Shown here one piece after another: positions 10,592 to 22,900 of a stretch of DNA of 64,000 nt; within the stretch, counting starts at the first letter, position 1; every line of letters starts with the position of its first letter. The translations under genes and the position numbers were made by a program. The stretch covers positions 3,286,001 to 3,350,000 of the forward strand of contig NW_020825313.1 of assembly GCF_003286085.1 (NCBI RefSeq), given 5' to 3'. This DNA is from Drosophila persimilis. Its lineage: Eukaryota > Arthropoda > Insecta > Diptera > Drosophilidae. Below the pieces are notes generated by a model, which was given only the letters and a program-made list of their open reading frames with translations, did no database searches and was not told the origin of the DNA.

Positions 10592-13355
10592 AATGTAAGA
10601 GGCTTGCGTAGTAAGCTCAGCATTCTTTTCCGGGATAGTGTTGCATTTGCTTCCCACGTTATTGTGTTTACTGAAACCTGGTTAAAGCCGGACATTCTTA
10701 GTTCCGAGGTTTTGGCAGGTCGGTACACAACTTTTAGAAAGGACCGTTCGTCTCGACGTGCAGGAGGGGTTCTAATTGCAGTGGACTCTTACTTCACGTC
10801 AGAACACTTCACAGTCCAAGTTCAACAGGAACTGGAATTCCTGTGTGTAAAACTGATTCTTCCCGCTTTCGCTATATTCATTACTTGCTCGTATATCCCA
10901 CCTTCTTCGGATATTTCAATTTATGAGCAGCACTTGTCCGCTTTAACCGCTGTTTCTTCCTCGCTATCTGATAAAGATCGTATGATAGTTCTTGGTGACT
11001 TCAACTTGCCAGGAACTGTTTGGTCTTCGGTAAACGAGTCTAGTATCCTAGTGCCCATGTCACGACATGACTTTGTTGACGGCTTGCTTGACCTATCCCT
11101 GTCTCAAGTCAACCATGTGAAAAATTCCTTGGGTCGATTGCTTGATCTGTGCTTTGTATCGGATCCGACCATAGTGTTGTTAACCCGAGCCCTTCCGCTC
11201 ACTATACCTGAAGACGCCTACCACCCTACTTTCGAGGTGTCGCTAGATATAGGACCAACTGTATTGGATCGGTCGAGTAGGCTGCCCGAACGTGTCCGCT
11301 GCTTTCGTAAAGCCGAGTTTGCGAAGCTTAATAACCTCATTAGGGATTTTGATTGGTCCGCTTTGTACTTGTCCACTGATATCATAAAAGGCACAAACAT
11401 TTTTTACAATGCTCTTGGCACATTTTTCGATTCTTGTGTCCCGCTTTCTTGTCCGACTAGATCTGGAAAACCCCCTTGGTTTACCAAAGAGTTATCCAGT
11501 CTAAAAAACTTAAAATCAAGACTTTATAAAAAATTTCAAGAAGTGGGTTCTCCTACTTCTCACTCTCGCTATTAACTCGGTCAAACTTTTCAGTTCTTAA
11601 TGCTCAATGCTATAAGAACTACCTATCTCGATGCAGGATACGTTTTTCTCAGGACCCTAAACAGTTTTACAGCTTCGTAAATAGTAAGCGTAGAACGTCC
11701 GCACACCCATCCTCGCTATCATTTTGTAATACGTCGGCAAATAATGATCAGGCAATTGCCGATCTTTTTGCCCAATTCTTCCAAACTACCTATTCTGAGG
11801 AAAGCTACTCTGGTCATCCGTACCCATACGGTTTACCGAGGTCGAACGGCATTTTCAGTCCCTTGTTAAATGAATGTTCCCTACTTCATGATCTTCGACT
11901 AGTTAAGCCGGTGTTTTCACCGGGTCCAGACGGAGTTCCAGGTTGTGTACTCAGGTACTGCGCCGAGGCTCTGTGTGGACCTTTGCTTAAACTATTGATT
12001 CATTCCATTGATTCTTCTTGCTTCCCCCCGATCTGGAAGGAATCGTTTATAATTCCTCTCCATAAAAAAGGTAGCAAGTCTGATGCAAAAAATTATAGAG
12101 GTATAGCAAAGTTATCCGCTATTCCTAAAATGTTTGAACTCCGCACTTGCAACATTTCTGCAAGTCACTTATATCTCCAACTCAGCATGGATTTATAAGG
12201 CGGCGATCAACCACCACGAACTTGTTAGAGTTTACCTCTTTCATTATTAAAGGCTTTCAATGTAACTTACAGACGGATGTTATTTACATCGACTTTAGTA
12301 AAGCATTCGACTCTGTAAACCATTCCCTTTTAGCGCATAAACTTGACCTTTTAGGGTTTCCGCCCAACCTCCTGAGATGGATTTCTAGCTATCTTTGTTC
12401 TAGGTCTCAAAGAGTCCTCTTCAAAAACTCCCTCTCTTTACCAGTAAAGGTTTCTTCGGGAGTACCACAAGGCAGCCATCTAGGCCCCTTACTCTTCACA
12501 CTCTTTATTAATGACTTACCTTCAGTATTAACATACTCTCGAGTACTTATGTATGCGGATGATGTTAAACTCTGTGTCCAGTACAAGGACATTTCATTTC
12601 ATTCTCGCTTGCAATCTGATCTCAATAACTTTCAGTCATGGTGTTGTGCAAACTTGTTACACCTTAATGCCTCGAAATGCAAAGTTATGACATTTCATCG
12701 TTCTAGCCCTTTGTTGGCTCCCTACAGCCTATTTGGTGGTTCTCTTGAGAGAATTACCCTGGTTGATGATCTGGGTGTTATGTTAGACCCCAAGTTAAAG
12801 TTTTCCGAACACATTTCTACCATGGTTAATAAGGCCATGGGCGTGCTTGGGTTTATAATGAGGTGGTCACAGGAATTTGACGACCCCTATATAACAAAGA
12901 CTCTCTATACCTCGCTTGTTCGTCCGATCTTAGAATACGGCTCCTGTGTATGGTGCCCTCAGTACAAAGTACACCAGGACCGTATAGAATCAGTACAGAA
13001 AAACTTTTTACTCTTTGCTCTGCGGGGCCTTAACTGGGATGCGGGTGTTAGACTCCCATCTTACTCTAGTAGACTACTATTAGTAAACCTCCCATCCTTA
13101 GTTAACCGTAGAAAAATGCTTGGTGTGATATTTATGCACAACTTGATCAGGGGTGACATAGACAGCCCTGATCTGTTGAGCCGCATAAACTTCACGATTC
13201 CTATTAGACTGACTAGAAATTTTATACCGTTGTTCCTTCCACTTTGTAGATCGAATTATTCCTTGCATGAACCGTTTAGGGTCTTATGCTCGGATTATAA
13301 TTCCCTCTACCATATTATATCCACCACTAATTCTCTTCCTCTTATTAAATTATGA
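10592..13355 (+). pseudogene. CR1 copy 1 ORF2: endonuclease and reverse transcriptase, frameshifted
   Basis: An apurinic-type endonuclease is readable from about 10592 to 11575 (VFTETWL near 10660, LGDFNLPG near 10993, YHPTF near 11219). A frameshift near 11576-11587 moves homology to the frame ending at 12198, and another near 12140 moves it to 12147-13355. The RT carries YIDFSKAFDSVNH near 12284, GVPQGSHLGPLLF near 12461 and the catalytic YADD near 12552. No RNase H follows, as expected for CR1. The frame after 12147 is open for 402 residues. Two frameshifts make the enzyme non-functional as it stands. Confidence 0.87.
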
Positions 13356-13675
13356 ATCCTTACACACCTTTCTATTAATTAGTAACTGTAGTGGTATTTG
13401 TATTTTGATTGCATGCTTAGTTTCTTGGTAAGTTTAGTACTAATTTTCCTCGAATGTTAGTCTAATAGCTATCTTTCTTGCATGTTCGCGTTTGGTTCGG
13501 ATACGCACCGCGCGTCATGCGGCAGCGCCCCTCGGTCGGTTGTGCGGGAGGAGGGCTGCGTTTTGCCTGGGATCCGCGCGTAACAGCCTTCTGCTGGTGT
13601 CACACGGGCCACTTGACGGTGCAGTAACTGCATCGCCTCTTGAAAGATGCAGTCATTGCATGTCAACGTCCAAAG
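13356..13675 (+). other. CR1 copy 1 3' UTR with GC-rich end
   Basis: The first 120 bp are AT-rich and follow the ORF2 stop. From about 13486 to 13670 the sequence becomes GC-rich, unlike the rest of the element. The boundary at 13675 comes from comparison with the empty site. I see no clear terminal short repeat, so the GC-rich part may be true 3' UTR or captured sequence. Confidence 0.5.
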
Positions 13676-14477
13676 TAAACGAATTTACAATATCCAATAC
13701 AATGCTGGACTTTTCACAAATCGTATATGTTAATAACAATATAACTAGAGTAGTGCCACTTTCTTATGCACAGAGAAATAATTATCGAACATACTAAAAA
13801 TAGTAATCTATTGCAAATAAGTTACATATATTAGGACTACTACGCTATGTAGCCACCAAATTTAAGAAAATCCCGAAGAGAATCACTGTCAAATGCATAA
13901 ACCCGACAAAAGAAGAGAAAAAAGAAGAACCAAACTCAACTATTTTACTTAACACCCCGTCACTGTACTCGAGGGAAAACGCCTGGGGACAGGCTACACA
14001 CAAACGTTGGGGGAGTGACATATCTATAATTTATCCATTTACGTCCAATTCACCCACTCTATCCAAAAGTAACAAGACACCGCCCAGAATCCATCAATGA
14101 TTCTTCCCACACTCCAAGCTAGAGTCATCAAAAATAAACAATAGACCCCATTGATTCATCCACGACAGAATCACGCCATTCTCAAGAGATCGGTTCCCTA
14201 GAATCACGCCACTCATGAGGACCAATCAAAGCTAAGCATAAAACCATGGAGTCTCACATTCCTAGCTCCCTCATGTAATGCAGTACCGATCGCCAGCAGC
14301 AGACACCTTTCATCAAAGCCGACGCATCCCCAAATATCGGTCCAAGCACGTACGCCATCGCCACGAAGATACAGCCGAGGAAAGCGACGCTCGAAACGAG
14401 AGTCGAGAGCTCCAAAAGAAGAGCTCGATAAATCATCCATCGTTGTTAAAAGATTACTAGTTTCTATACTAGCTGTT
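13676..14477 (+). mobile_element. Errantivirus-like copy A, env 3' end and LTR (part)
   Basis: It matches 25684-26413 and 27168-27212 in copy B. About 340 bp of decayed env sequence lead to a G-rich polypurine run (about 14006-14015) and AGTGACATAT at 14014, which resembles the start of LTRs in the 17.6/297/gypsy group. The LTR continues to 14477, where the LOA element is inserted, and resumes at 19898. In total about 513 bp of LTR are present. The family call rests on copy B, where env-like protein homology is visible. Confidence 0.7.
14466..14477. repeat. Target-site duplication, left copy (LOA-B insertion)
   Basis: ATACTAGCTGTT occurs here and again at 19886-19897, directly flanking the LOA element. 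It occurs only once, uninterrupted, at 27201-27212 in errantivirus copy B. That defines both element ends and the empty site. Confidence 0.93.
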
Positions 14478-14928
14478 AGGGGCCGTCAGCCATCGGGTGC
14501 TACAGGGGGACAAACGGATGACGGGTCGGCTCGCACAACTGTGAACTCGGAACTGAGGCGCAGCCGCTCCGGTTAGTAATACCCGGTGCGGTCTGCGTCT
14601 CACACCCCCCCTAGGACACAGAGGGTTGCGAGCGAACCGTCACCCGCCGTAACTGTGAGGGCGGCTGGAAACAGGTCCTAGCACGGTCATGTCTCTGCTA
14701 GGATGCTGGCGAATGGTAGTCGGGCGGAGAGAAGAAAACTCTCAGTGAAATTACCCCAATCCAAGGTGACACTGTTATATGCCGAGGGATGCATGGCCGG
14801 GGGGGTGCCCGGTCGCTAATATGCGGACTCTGGATACCTGCCGACCTCCAGTTTAAATCAGGCTTCCCGGGGCAAGCGGGCTATGCCTCGGGTGACCATC
14901 CCCTTCTCGCCTACTCGTGGGAATAACT

Positions 14929-16176
14929 ATGCCAAATAATAATAAACATATAAAAACAAACAAAGCCGCAAAGGAGCTCGGTACTCCTCTTAAAGTACCG
15001 GAGGGACAAGCCAATCCCTCTGCACCAGCGCCTGGGAAACCGGGTCCAAAGAAGACGGAGAAGGAGACTGAGTCGGTCCACCGTCTTCAGGCAGCAGCCG
15101 CAGCGAGGGAGGGCCCGAAAAGCCAATCGGGTCCTTCCAAGTCGGGTGGCTCCAAGGGCGAAGCGGATACCGGGGTGGCTGCCAAGCAGAGCGTAATCGC
15201 GGCTGGTAAGCGCACCGGGATCGAAGAACCCTTGGGACCCCCGGCGGGCAGCGTCTCTGCACCACGGGGAGGAAAGCCGTCGTACCAGGACAGGAGACGA
15301 GCGGCCTTCATCCTGTCCACCGAAGACCCGAATTTCAAGGCGTCAGCCGAAGGAAAGGAGCAGAGGCTGTGGGCCTCCTCAATCCTGCCACTTTTCCAGC
15401 CAGCCAAAGCCGGAAAGGGCGCAGCCAAGGCCCCCAACAAGCGGCAACGCTCAGCGGAGGACCCCGCAAATCAGCCGGGTCAAGCCCAGCAAGCCAAGCG
15501 GGTGAAGACCCACCTCACGAACCGGTCGTTCGCTGAGGTGGCGAGGGGCAAGACCCTGCTCGGTGTCCTGGACAGGGGCGCCGAGGACGGCCATGTCCCC
15601 CGCGATAAGTGGCACCTGGTGGAGAACAAGCTCCAGGACCGGTTCCTACTGGAACTGGAGGAGAACGGCGGACCACCGCCAAAATGTGAGGACGCAGGGT
15701 GGCATCAAGGCAAGGTGAAAGCCATCGCCTGCCAAGACGCTCGCTCTGCGGCCCTGGAGGATATCCAAGGGCAGAGGCGCCAGATTATCCTCGTCCTAAA
15801 TGAGGAATCAATAGATCTCCTCGCAAAGTCGGACGGTGTAGTGGATTATGGCTATAAGAAGGTCACCATATCCACGTACAAGTCCGATCGCAAGGGCAGG
15901 CAAGCGGAGGTCGAGCCAGACCCGGAGCTGCCGGAGATCCCGAAAGAGGGGGACTCGTGCGAGGAAGATAACCCGGCGTCGGATGCGGCGTCCATGATGT
16001 CGGACGACATCCTGGACGACTACGCGTTCGACGAGAGCGACCTAGCCAGAGGTCTCAGCCATATCGTTGTCGGGGAGGAGCCGGAGTCCCCTGACAGCGA
16101 TCCAGAAGTAACAATGGTGGAGGCGAGCCTCAGGAATGTCGTTGACGCTCCTGCAGATAAACCTCCACCATTGTAA
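14929..16176 (+). CDS. LOA-B ORF1 protein (DUF4780-type, internally shortened)
   Basis: The frame runs from ATG 14929 for 415 residues. The N-terminal half is rich in Lys, Pro, Ala and Gly, with basic patches (AKRVKTH) that suit RNA binding. The next part has FAEVARGKTLLGVLDRG and then GPPPKCEDAGWHQGKVKAIAC, which aligns with the DUF4780-like region of the LOA-C ORF1 at 43929. Immediately after that, roughly 90 residues present in LOA-C are missing in frame, and the alignment resumes at IILVLNEES. The C-terminus is acidic and ends in PPPL. The last 41 nt overlap ORF2. The expected role is element RNP formation; whether the shortened protein works is unknown. Confidence 0.82.
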   Translation: MPNNNKHIKTNKAAKELGTPLKVPEGQANPSAPAPGKPGPKKTEKETESVHRLQAAAAAREGPKSQSGPSKSGGSKGEADTGVAAKQSVIAAGKRTGIEEPLGPPAGSVSAPRGGKPSYQDRRRAAFILSTEDPNFKASAEGKEQRLWASSILPLFQPAKAGKGAAKAPNKRQRSAEDPANQPGQAQQAKRVKTHLTNRSFAEVARGKTLLGVLDRGAEDGHVPRDKWHLVENKLQDRFLLELEENGGPPPKCEDAGWHQGKVKAIACQDARSAALEDIQGQRRQIILVLNEESIDLLAKSDGVVDYGYKKVTISTYKSDRKGRQAEVEPDPELPEIPKEGDSCEEDNPASDAASMMSDDILDDYAFDESDLARGLSHIVVGEEPESPDSDPEVTMVEASLRNVVDAPADKPPPL

Positions 16177-19100
16177 GGCAGCATGCGCTGCTCTACTGCT
16201 CCACCTGGCCAAGGGTGGAGCCGACATAGTACTCATTCAGGAGCCCTGGATCCTCGGAAACAGGGTCTCCGGTCTGAGGACTTCTGACTACAAGCTATAT
16301 GTAGCTGAAACCGCAGGTAAAACTCGTACCTGCATTCTTGCAAAAAAAGAGTTGCACTTATTTTTGCACCCAAATTTCAGCAATGAAGAGCACACCGCAG
16401 TGAGCCTCGAAGGCCAGGAGCGCTCACTGAGGATCTGCTCCGCATACATGGGGCATGAACAACCAGACCCCCCTCCACACGCGCCTCTCCCGGCTCTAAT
16501 CGCAGACTGCTCGGCCAAGGACATCGGCCTAATTGTGGGGTGTGATGCCAATGCACATCACTGTCAGTGGGGAAGCACTGACACAAACGAAAGGGGTGAG
16601 TACCTTTTCAGTTACTTACTGACCACACAGATGGTCTTATTAAACCGGGGTAGTGATCCCACCTTTATCATTAAAAACCGCAAGGAGGTCCTGGACCTCA
16701 CGCTTGCCTCTCATGAGATACAGCGTAACATTGTATCCTGGAGGGTCCTGGAAGAGCACTCCTTCTCGGACCACAGGTACGTGGAAACTGTCTTCTCCTT
16801 CGCAGTGCCGAAGCCAGTCCGATTCCGGAACATCAGGCGGACAAACTGGACTCGGTATTCTGACTACCTCTGTCGTGTTCTCCCTGAGCCCCCATCTGAG
16901 GAGGAGTTCTCCACGGAGGCCACGACTCGTCTTCTTAAGATTTTTACCGACGCCTGCAATAAGGCGCTCGACAAAGCATGCCCCTCTGGCAAGAACAGAG
17001 GCCGGAAGAAACCTGAATGGTGGAATCCGAAACTGGGTGAACTCCGGAAAGCCTCCCGGAGACTCTTCAATAAAGCTAAGGCTGAAAACGTTGAGCAAAA
17101 CTGGGCCGAGTACAAAGCCAGTCTGCAACCTACAACAAAGAACTTAGAAAAGCCAAACGCGCCTCCTGGCGTAAGTTCTGCAGCGAAATCGAGAGTAACT
17201 CAGAAGCCTCACGCTTGCGCAGAGTTCTCTCGAAGACAACACCCACCCTGGGCTACTTGAAGAACACCGACCAGTCGTGGACTACGTCCAGCGAGGAGTC
17301 CCTAAATCTTCTCCAAAATACCCACTTCCCTGGCTGCGATGAAAACAGACCCAACTACCTCGCGCCACCTTCCGTCGCCTCAACTGCCATCCTGAGACTG
17401 CTAAGCCAGGAGAACATTTCCTGGGCGATCAGAAGTTTTAAACCCTACAAGTCCGCGGGGCCAGACGGCATTTTCCCTGCCCAACTGATTCACGCGGGAC
17501 ACAAAGCCATTAACTGGCTCAAAATAATTTACGAGGGAATCTTCTCCCACGGGTGCATTCCTGACACCTGGCTTCAGACCAAAGTCGTACTCATACCCAA
17601 GGCAGGCAAGCCCTCGCACACTGCCCCAAAAGATTTCAGACCCATAAGTCTATCGTCTTTTCTTCTAAAGGCGATGGAGCGGCTCCTGGGGCTGCATCTA
17701 ACGGCGTGCATTCCGTCCAGTCTGATCTCAGACTCCCAGCATGCCTATCGGAAGGGAAGATCCACCGAAACGGCCCTACACTCGATCACATCGATCATCG
17801 AAGCGTCCCTTAATTTTAAGGAGTACACCCTAGTAGCCTTCCTCGACATAGAAGGCGCCTTTAACAACATCCTTCCGACCGCCATCACGGGCGCACTGAC
17901 GGATCTGGGCATTGACTCCAGGACGGTGAGCTTGATCGATCAGATGCTACAATGCAGGACGGTTGAGGCATCACTGGGGACGTCAACGTGTACCAGATTT
18001 GTCAGCAGAGGCACACCGCAGGGCGGTGTCCTCTCGCCCCTCCTATGGAACGTGGCAGTGAACACACTGCTGCGGGAGATAGAGGGGGGTGGCTGCCGCG
18101 TGGTGGCGTACGCGGACGACGTTGCCATAGCATTCTCCGGAAAATTTCCGCAGACGTTGTGTGAGTGCATGACAAGTACTCTCACGAAAATGTCGAAATG
18201 GGCAGACAAATGCGGGTTAGGCGTCAACCCGTCTAAAACGGAACTGGTGCTTTTCACTAGGAAGTACAAAGTTCCGGCACTGATTCCCCCGAAACTATGT
18301 GGGGAAACGCTAGTCTTCAGCAACAACGCCAAGTATCTTGGCCTAATCCTCGATAGAAAGCTCGATTGGAAATTGAGCATAGAGGATAGAGTAAAGAAGG
18401 CCACAGTGGCCCTCTATACTTGCAGGAAAGCCATCGGACTAAAATGGGGAATGACCCCATATATAGTTCGGTGGCTCTACACCGCCATCATACGACCAAT
18501 CATGCTCTATGGAGTGGTGGTATGGTGGCCAGCCTTGGACAAAAGGACAGGCCTCAATAAACTCAGCAGAGTTCAACGCATGGCAGAGCTATGCATAACT
18601 GGCGGGCTACGCACTACTCCAGGGGAAGCCCTGGATACTGTGCTGGACCTCCTCCCGGTTGATCTCATGGGAAAGAAGGTGGCAACACTTTCCGCCCTCC
18701 GAATGAGAGAAGCCAGACTGTGGAAAGCATCCGCGGTTGGGCACTCGGGAATCCTGATGAGACTCCCGCAATTACCAGAGAGGACAGATTACTGTATCCC
18801 CAGTGATCACCTCTCGACGCCCTTCCAGGTATCAATCCCATCTAGGGAGGACTGGGAGATGGGCGAACCAGGGCCTGCAAATGCGGTCCACTTCTACACT
18901 GATGGCTCAAAGCTAGACGGCCGCGTGGGAGGCGGAGTCTACTGCAGCGAGCTGAACATCAGTCATTGCTTCAGGCTCCCGGATCACTGTAGTGTGTTCC
19001 AAGCGGAGGTTGAAGCCATCAAGGAGGCCATTTCGATCGTCTCCAAACTACTCCTAGATACGCACTTAGTGTGCGTCTTCTCGGACAGCCAAGCAGCTAT

Positions 19101-19731
19101 CAAAGCTCTAGGTTCAATATGGTCGAACTCAGCGACTGTAAATGACTGCCGCAGGTCTCTGCACGAGATCGCAGAGCAGTTAGATCTCTTCCTTATATGG
19201 GTCCCCGGCCACAGGGACATCGAGGGGAATGACGCCGCCGACGAGCTAGCCAGGCAGGGTACTACGATTCCTCTCCTATCGGAGAGGGAGCAAGTAGCGA
19301 TGCCCTTGGCTACGTGCAGGCTCCTAACGCACGAATTGATCGAGCAAAATGCCAATAGGAGATGGCAGCAAACCGTTTCCTGTAAAGTCTCAAGAGTGAT
19401 ATGGCCATATCGATCGAAGAAGCGCTCAGCAGAGCTGTATAAACTCAGCAGAGGACAGTGCTCTGCAGTTACTAGAGCCATTACGGGACACTGGCAGATC
19501 GGCACTCACGCCTCTAGACTGTCAATCCCTCATAACGACTTCTGCAGGAGTTGTCGCGACGAGGAGGAGGAGGAATCGGTCCCCCACTTCTTCTGCCACT
19601 GCCCAGCCCTTGGAAATCGTCGTCTTCGTATACTCGGGGCCGCTTTCCTCACGGACATTTCGGACCTATCCGTAATCAAACCAGGGACCTTGTCCAAATA
19701 CATCCAAGCCACCGGATGGGACTGCCCTTAA
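16136..19731 (+). pseudogene. LOA-B ORF2: endonuclease-RT-RNase H-CCHC, one frameshift
   Basis: ATG 16136 lies inside ORF1. The endonuclease shows LIQEPW near 16235, CDANAHH near 16543 and SDHR near 16770. Near 17130 a one-base loss (or equivalent) shifts the frame; homology then runs from about 17133 to 19731. RT shows PQGGVLSPLLWN near 18020 and YADD at 18109. RNase H shows TDGSKLDG near 18900, FSDSQAAIKAL near 19080 and GHRDIEGNDAADE near 19207. A C-terminal C-x2-C-x10-H knuckle with a following Cys pair is near 19543. Apart from the frameshift all domains look intact. Confidence 0.92.
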
Positions 19732-19885
19732 CCTGCAGTAGTATGCTCTCACGGTTCGGGCAACGCGAAGGGGCACATGCCCATGCGGCAACACAACGGA
19801 CCTGTTTATAGGTCCAAGTGAGCTTGGGGGCGGGAGGCTCTTATCCCCCCCCCCCTCCCGGCTACCACCTTAACCTAACCTAACC

Positions 19886-19897
19886 ATACTAGCTGTT
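19886..19897. repeat. Target-site duplication, right copy (LOA-B insertion)
   Basis: It is identical to 14466-14477 and follows the CCTAA-type tail directly. Confidence 0.93.
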
Positions 19898-19952
19898 GGC
19901 TGTAAGTAGCTATTATATAGGCACATAGCTATGGGACAGTGTTAGTGTTAGA
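19898..19952 (+). mobile_element. Errantivirus-like copy A, LTR end
   Basis: It matches 27213-27262 in copy B (GGCTGTAAGTAGCTATTATA and onward). It is the continuation of the LTR interrupted at 14477. It ends in a repeated GTGTTAG before a new LOA fragment begins. Confidence 0.72.
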
Positions 19953-22900
19953 GCCGACATAGTACTCATTCAGGAGCCCTGGATCCTCGGAAACAGGGTC
20001 TCCGGTCTGAGGACTTCTGACTACAAGCTATATGTAGCTGAAACCGCAGGTAAAACTCGTACCTGCATTCTTGCAAAAAAAGAGTTGCACTTATTTTTGC
20101 ACCCAAATTTCAGCAATGAAGACCACACCGCAGTGAGCCTCGAAGGCCAGGAGCGCTCACTGAGGATCTGCTCCGCATACATGGGGCATGAACAACCAGA
20201 CCCCGCTCCACACGCGCCTCTCCGGGCTCTAATCGCAGACTGCTCGGCCAAGGACATCGGCCTAATTGTGGGGTGTGATGCCAATGCACATCACTGTCAG
20301 TGGGGAAGCACTGACACAAACGAAAGGGGTGAGTACCTTTTCAGTTACTTACTGACCACACAGATGGTCTTATTAAACCGGGGTAGTGATCCCACCTTTA
20401 TCATTAAAAACCGCAAGGAGGTCCTGGACCTCACGCTTGCCTCTCATGAGATACAGCGTAACATTGTATCCTGGAGGGTCCTGGAAGAGCACTCCTTCTC
20501 GGACCACAGGTACGTGGAAACTGTCTTCTCCTTCGCAGTGCCGAAGCCAGTCCGATTCCGGAACATCAGGCGGACAAACTGGACTCGGTATTCTGACTAC
20601 CTCTGTCGTGTTCTCCCTGAGCCCCCATCTGAGGAGGAGTTCTCCACGGAGGCCACGACTCGTCTTCTTAAGATTTTTACCGACGCCTGCAATAAGGCGC
20701 TCGACAAAGCATGCCCCTCTGGCAAGAACAGAGGCCGGAAGAAACCTGAATGGTGGAATCCGAAACTGGGTGAATTCCGGAAAGCCTCCCGGAGACTCTT
20801 CAATAAAGCTAAGGCTGAAAACGTTGAGCAAAACTGGGCCGAGTACAAAGCCAGTCTGCAACCTACAACAAAGAACTTAGAAAAGCCAAACGCGCCTCCT
20901 GGCGTAAGTTCTGCAGCGAAATTGAGAGTAACTCAGAAGCCTCACGCTTGCGCAGAGTTCTCTCGAAGACAACACCCACCCTGGGCTACTTGAAGAACAC
21001 CGACCAGTCGTGGACTACGTCCAGCGAGGAGTCGCTAAATCTTCTCCAAAATACCCACTTCCCTGGCTGCGATGAAAACAGACCCAACTACCTCGCGCCA
21101 CCTTCCGTCGCCTCAACTGCCATCCTGAGACTGCTAAGCCAGGAGAACATTTCCTGGGCGATCAGAAGTTTTAAACCCTACAAGTCCGCGGGGCCAGACG
21201 GCATTTTCCCTGCCCAACTGATTCACGCGGGACACAAAGCCATTAACTGGCTCAAAATAATTTACGAGGGAATCTTCTCCCACGGGTGCATTCCTGACAC
21301 CTGGCTTCAGACCAAAGTCGTATTCATACCCAAGGCAGGCAAGCCCTCGCACACTGCCCCAAAAGATTTCAGACCCATAAGTCTATCGTCTTTTCTTCTA
21401 AAGGCGATGGAGCGGCTCCTGGGGCTGCATCTAACGGCATGCATTCCGTCCAGTCTGATCTCAGACTCCCTGCATGCCTATCGGAAGGGAAGATCCACCG
21501 AAACGGCCCTACACTCGATCACATCGATCATCGAAGCGTCCCTTAATTTTAAGGAGTACACCCTAGTAGCCTTCCTCGACATAGAAGGCGCCTTTAACAA
21601 CATCCTTCCGACCGCCATCACGGGCGCACTGACGGATCTGGGCGTTGACTCCAGGACGGTGAGCTTGATCGATCAGATGCTACAATGCAGGACGGTTGAG
21701 GCATCACTGGGGACGTCAACGTGTACCAGATTTGTCAGCAGAGGCACACCGCAGGGCGGAGTCCTCTCGCCCCTCCTATGGAACGTGGCAGTGAACACAC
21801 TGCTGCGGGAGATAGAGGGGGGTGGCTGCCGCGTGGTGGCGTACGCGGACGACGTTGCCATAGCATTCTCCGGAAAATTTCCGCAGACGTTGTGTGAGTG
21901 CATGACAAGTACTCTCACGAAAATGTCGAAAGACCCGTCTAAAACGGAACTGGTGCTTTTCACTAGGAAGTACAAAGTTCCGGCACTGATTCCCCCAAGA
22001 CTATGTGGGGAAACGCTAGTCTTCAGCAACAACGCCAAGTATCTTGGCCTAATCCTCGATAGAAAGCTCGATTGGAAATTGAGCATAGAGGATAGAGTAA
22101 AGAAGGCCACAGTGGCCCTCTATACTTGCAGGAAAGCCATCGGACTAAAATGGGGAATGACCCCATATATAGTTCGGTGGCTCTACACCGCCATCATACG
22201 ACCAATCATGCTCTATGGAGTGGTGGTATGGTGGCCAGCCTTGGACAAAAGGACAGGCCTCAATAAACTCAGCAGAGTTCAACGCATGGCAGAGCTATGC
22301 ATAACTGGCGGGCTACGCACTACTCCAGGGGAAGCCCTGGATACTGTGCTGGACCTCCTCCCGGTTGATCTCATGGGAAAGAAGGTGGCAACACTTTCCG
22401 CCCTCCGAATGAGAGAAGCCAGACTGTGGAAAGCATCCGCGGTTGGGCACTCGGGAATCCTGATGAGACTCCCGCAATTACCAGAGAGGACAGATTACTG
22501 TATCCCCAGTGATCACCTCTCGACGCCCTTCCAGGTATCAATCCCATCTAGGGAGGACTGGGAGATGGGCGAACCAGGGCCTGCAAATGCGGTCCACTTC
22601 TACACTGATGGCTCAAAGCTAGACGGCCGCGTGGGAGGCGGAGTCTACTGCAGCGAGCTGAACATCAGTCATTGCTTCAGGCTCCCGGATCACTGTAGTG
22701 TGTTCCAAGCGGAGGTTGAAGCCATCAAGGAGGCCATTTCGATCGTCTCCAAACTACTCCTAGATACGCACTTAGTGTGCGTCTTCTCGGACAGCCAAGC
22801 AGCTATCAAAGCTCTAGGTTCAATATCGTCGAACTCAGCGACTGTAAATGACTGCCGCAGGTCTCTGCACGAGATCGCAGAGCAGTTAGATCTCTTCCTT

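Larger units (their letters stand above)
9034..13675 (+). mobile_element. CR1-clade non-LTR retrotransposon, near full length (copy 1)
   Basis: A pyrimidine-rich 5' UTR (9034-9554) is followed by ORF1 with a PHD-like zinc finger, ORF2 with endonuclease and RT but no RNase H, and a 3' UTR. The family resembles Drosophila CR1 elements (Cr1a type). The limits come from comparison with the uninterrupted sequence at 25684-25687 in errantivirus copy B: the host sequence stops at 9033 and resumes at 13676, with TAAA on both sides (9030-9033, 13676-13679) as a possible 4-bp target duplication. ORF1 is open and ORF2 is frameshifted twice. Confidence 0.85.
14478..19885 (+). mobile_element. LOA-clade retrotransposon, subfamily B, full length
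   Basis: This 5408-bp element has a GC-rich 5' UTR (14478-14928), ORF1, ORF2 overlapping ORF1, and a 3' UTR with a C-tract near 19846 and a tail of TAACC units (19871-19885). A 12-bp target duplication flanks it. It inserted into the LTR of errantivirus copy A. One frameshift near 17130 breaks ORF2, and ORF1 has an internal in-frame deletion, so it is not autonomous. The copy at 19953-23514 is about 99.5% identical and shares the frameshift. Confidence 0.93.

Noticed and set aside
13469..13797. Open frames on both strands over the CR1 3' end and errantivirus remnant
   Set aside because: They cross the mapped insertion boundary at 13675, so they cannot be ancestral genes, and they have no homology that I recognise.
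17110..17230. Programmed ribosomal frameshift between LOA-B endonuclease and RT
   Set aside because: LOA-C is in frame at this point and no clear slippery heptamer is visible. A fixed mutation shared by related copies is simpler, although the sharing itself is reported.
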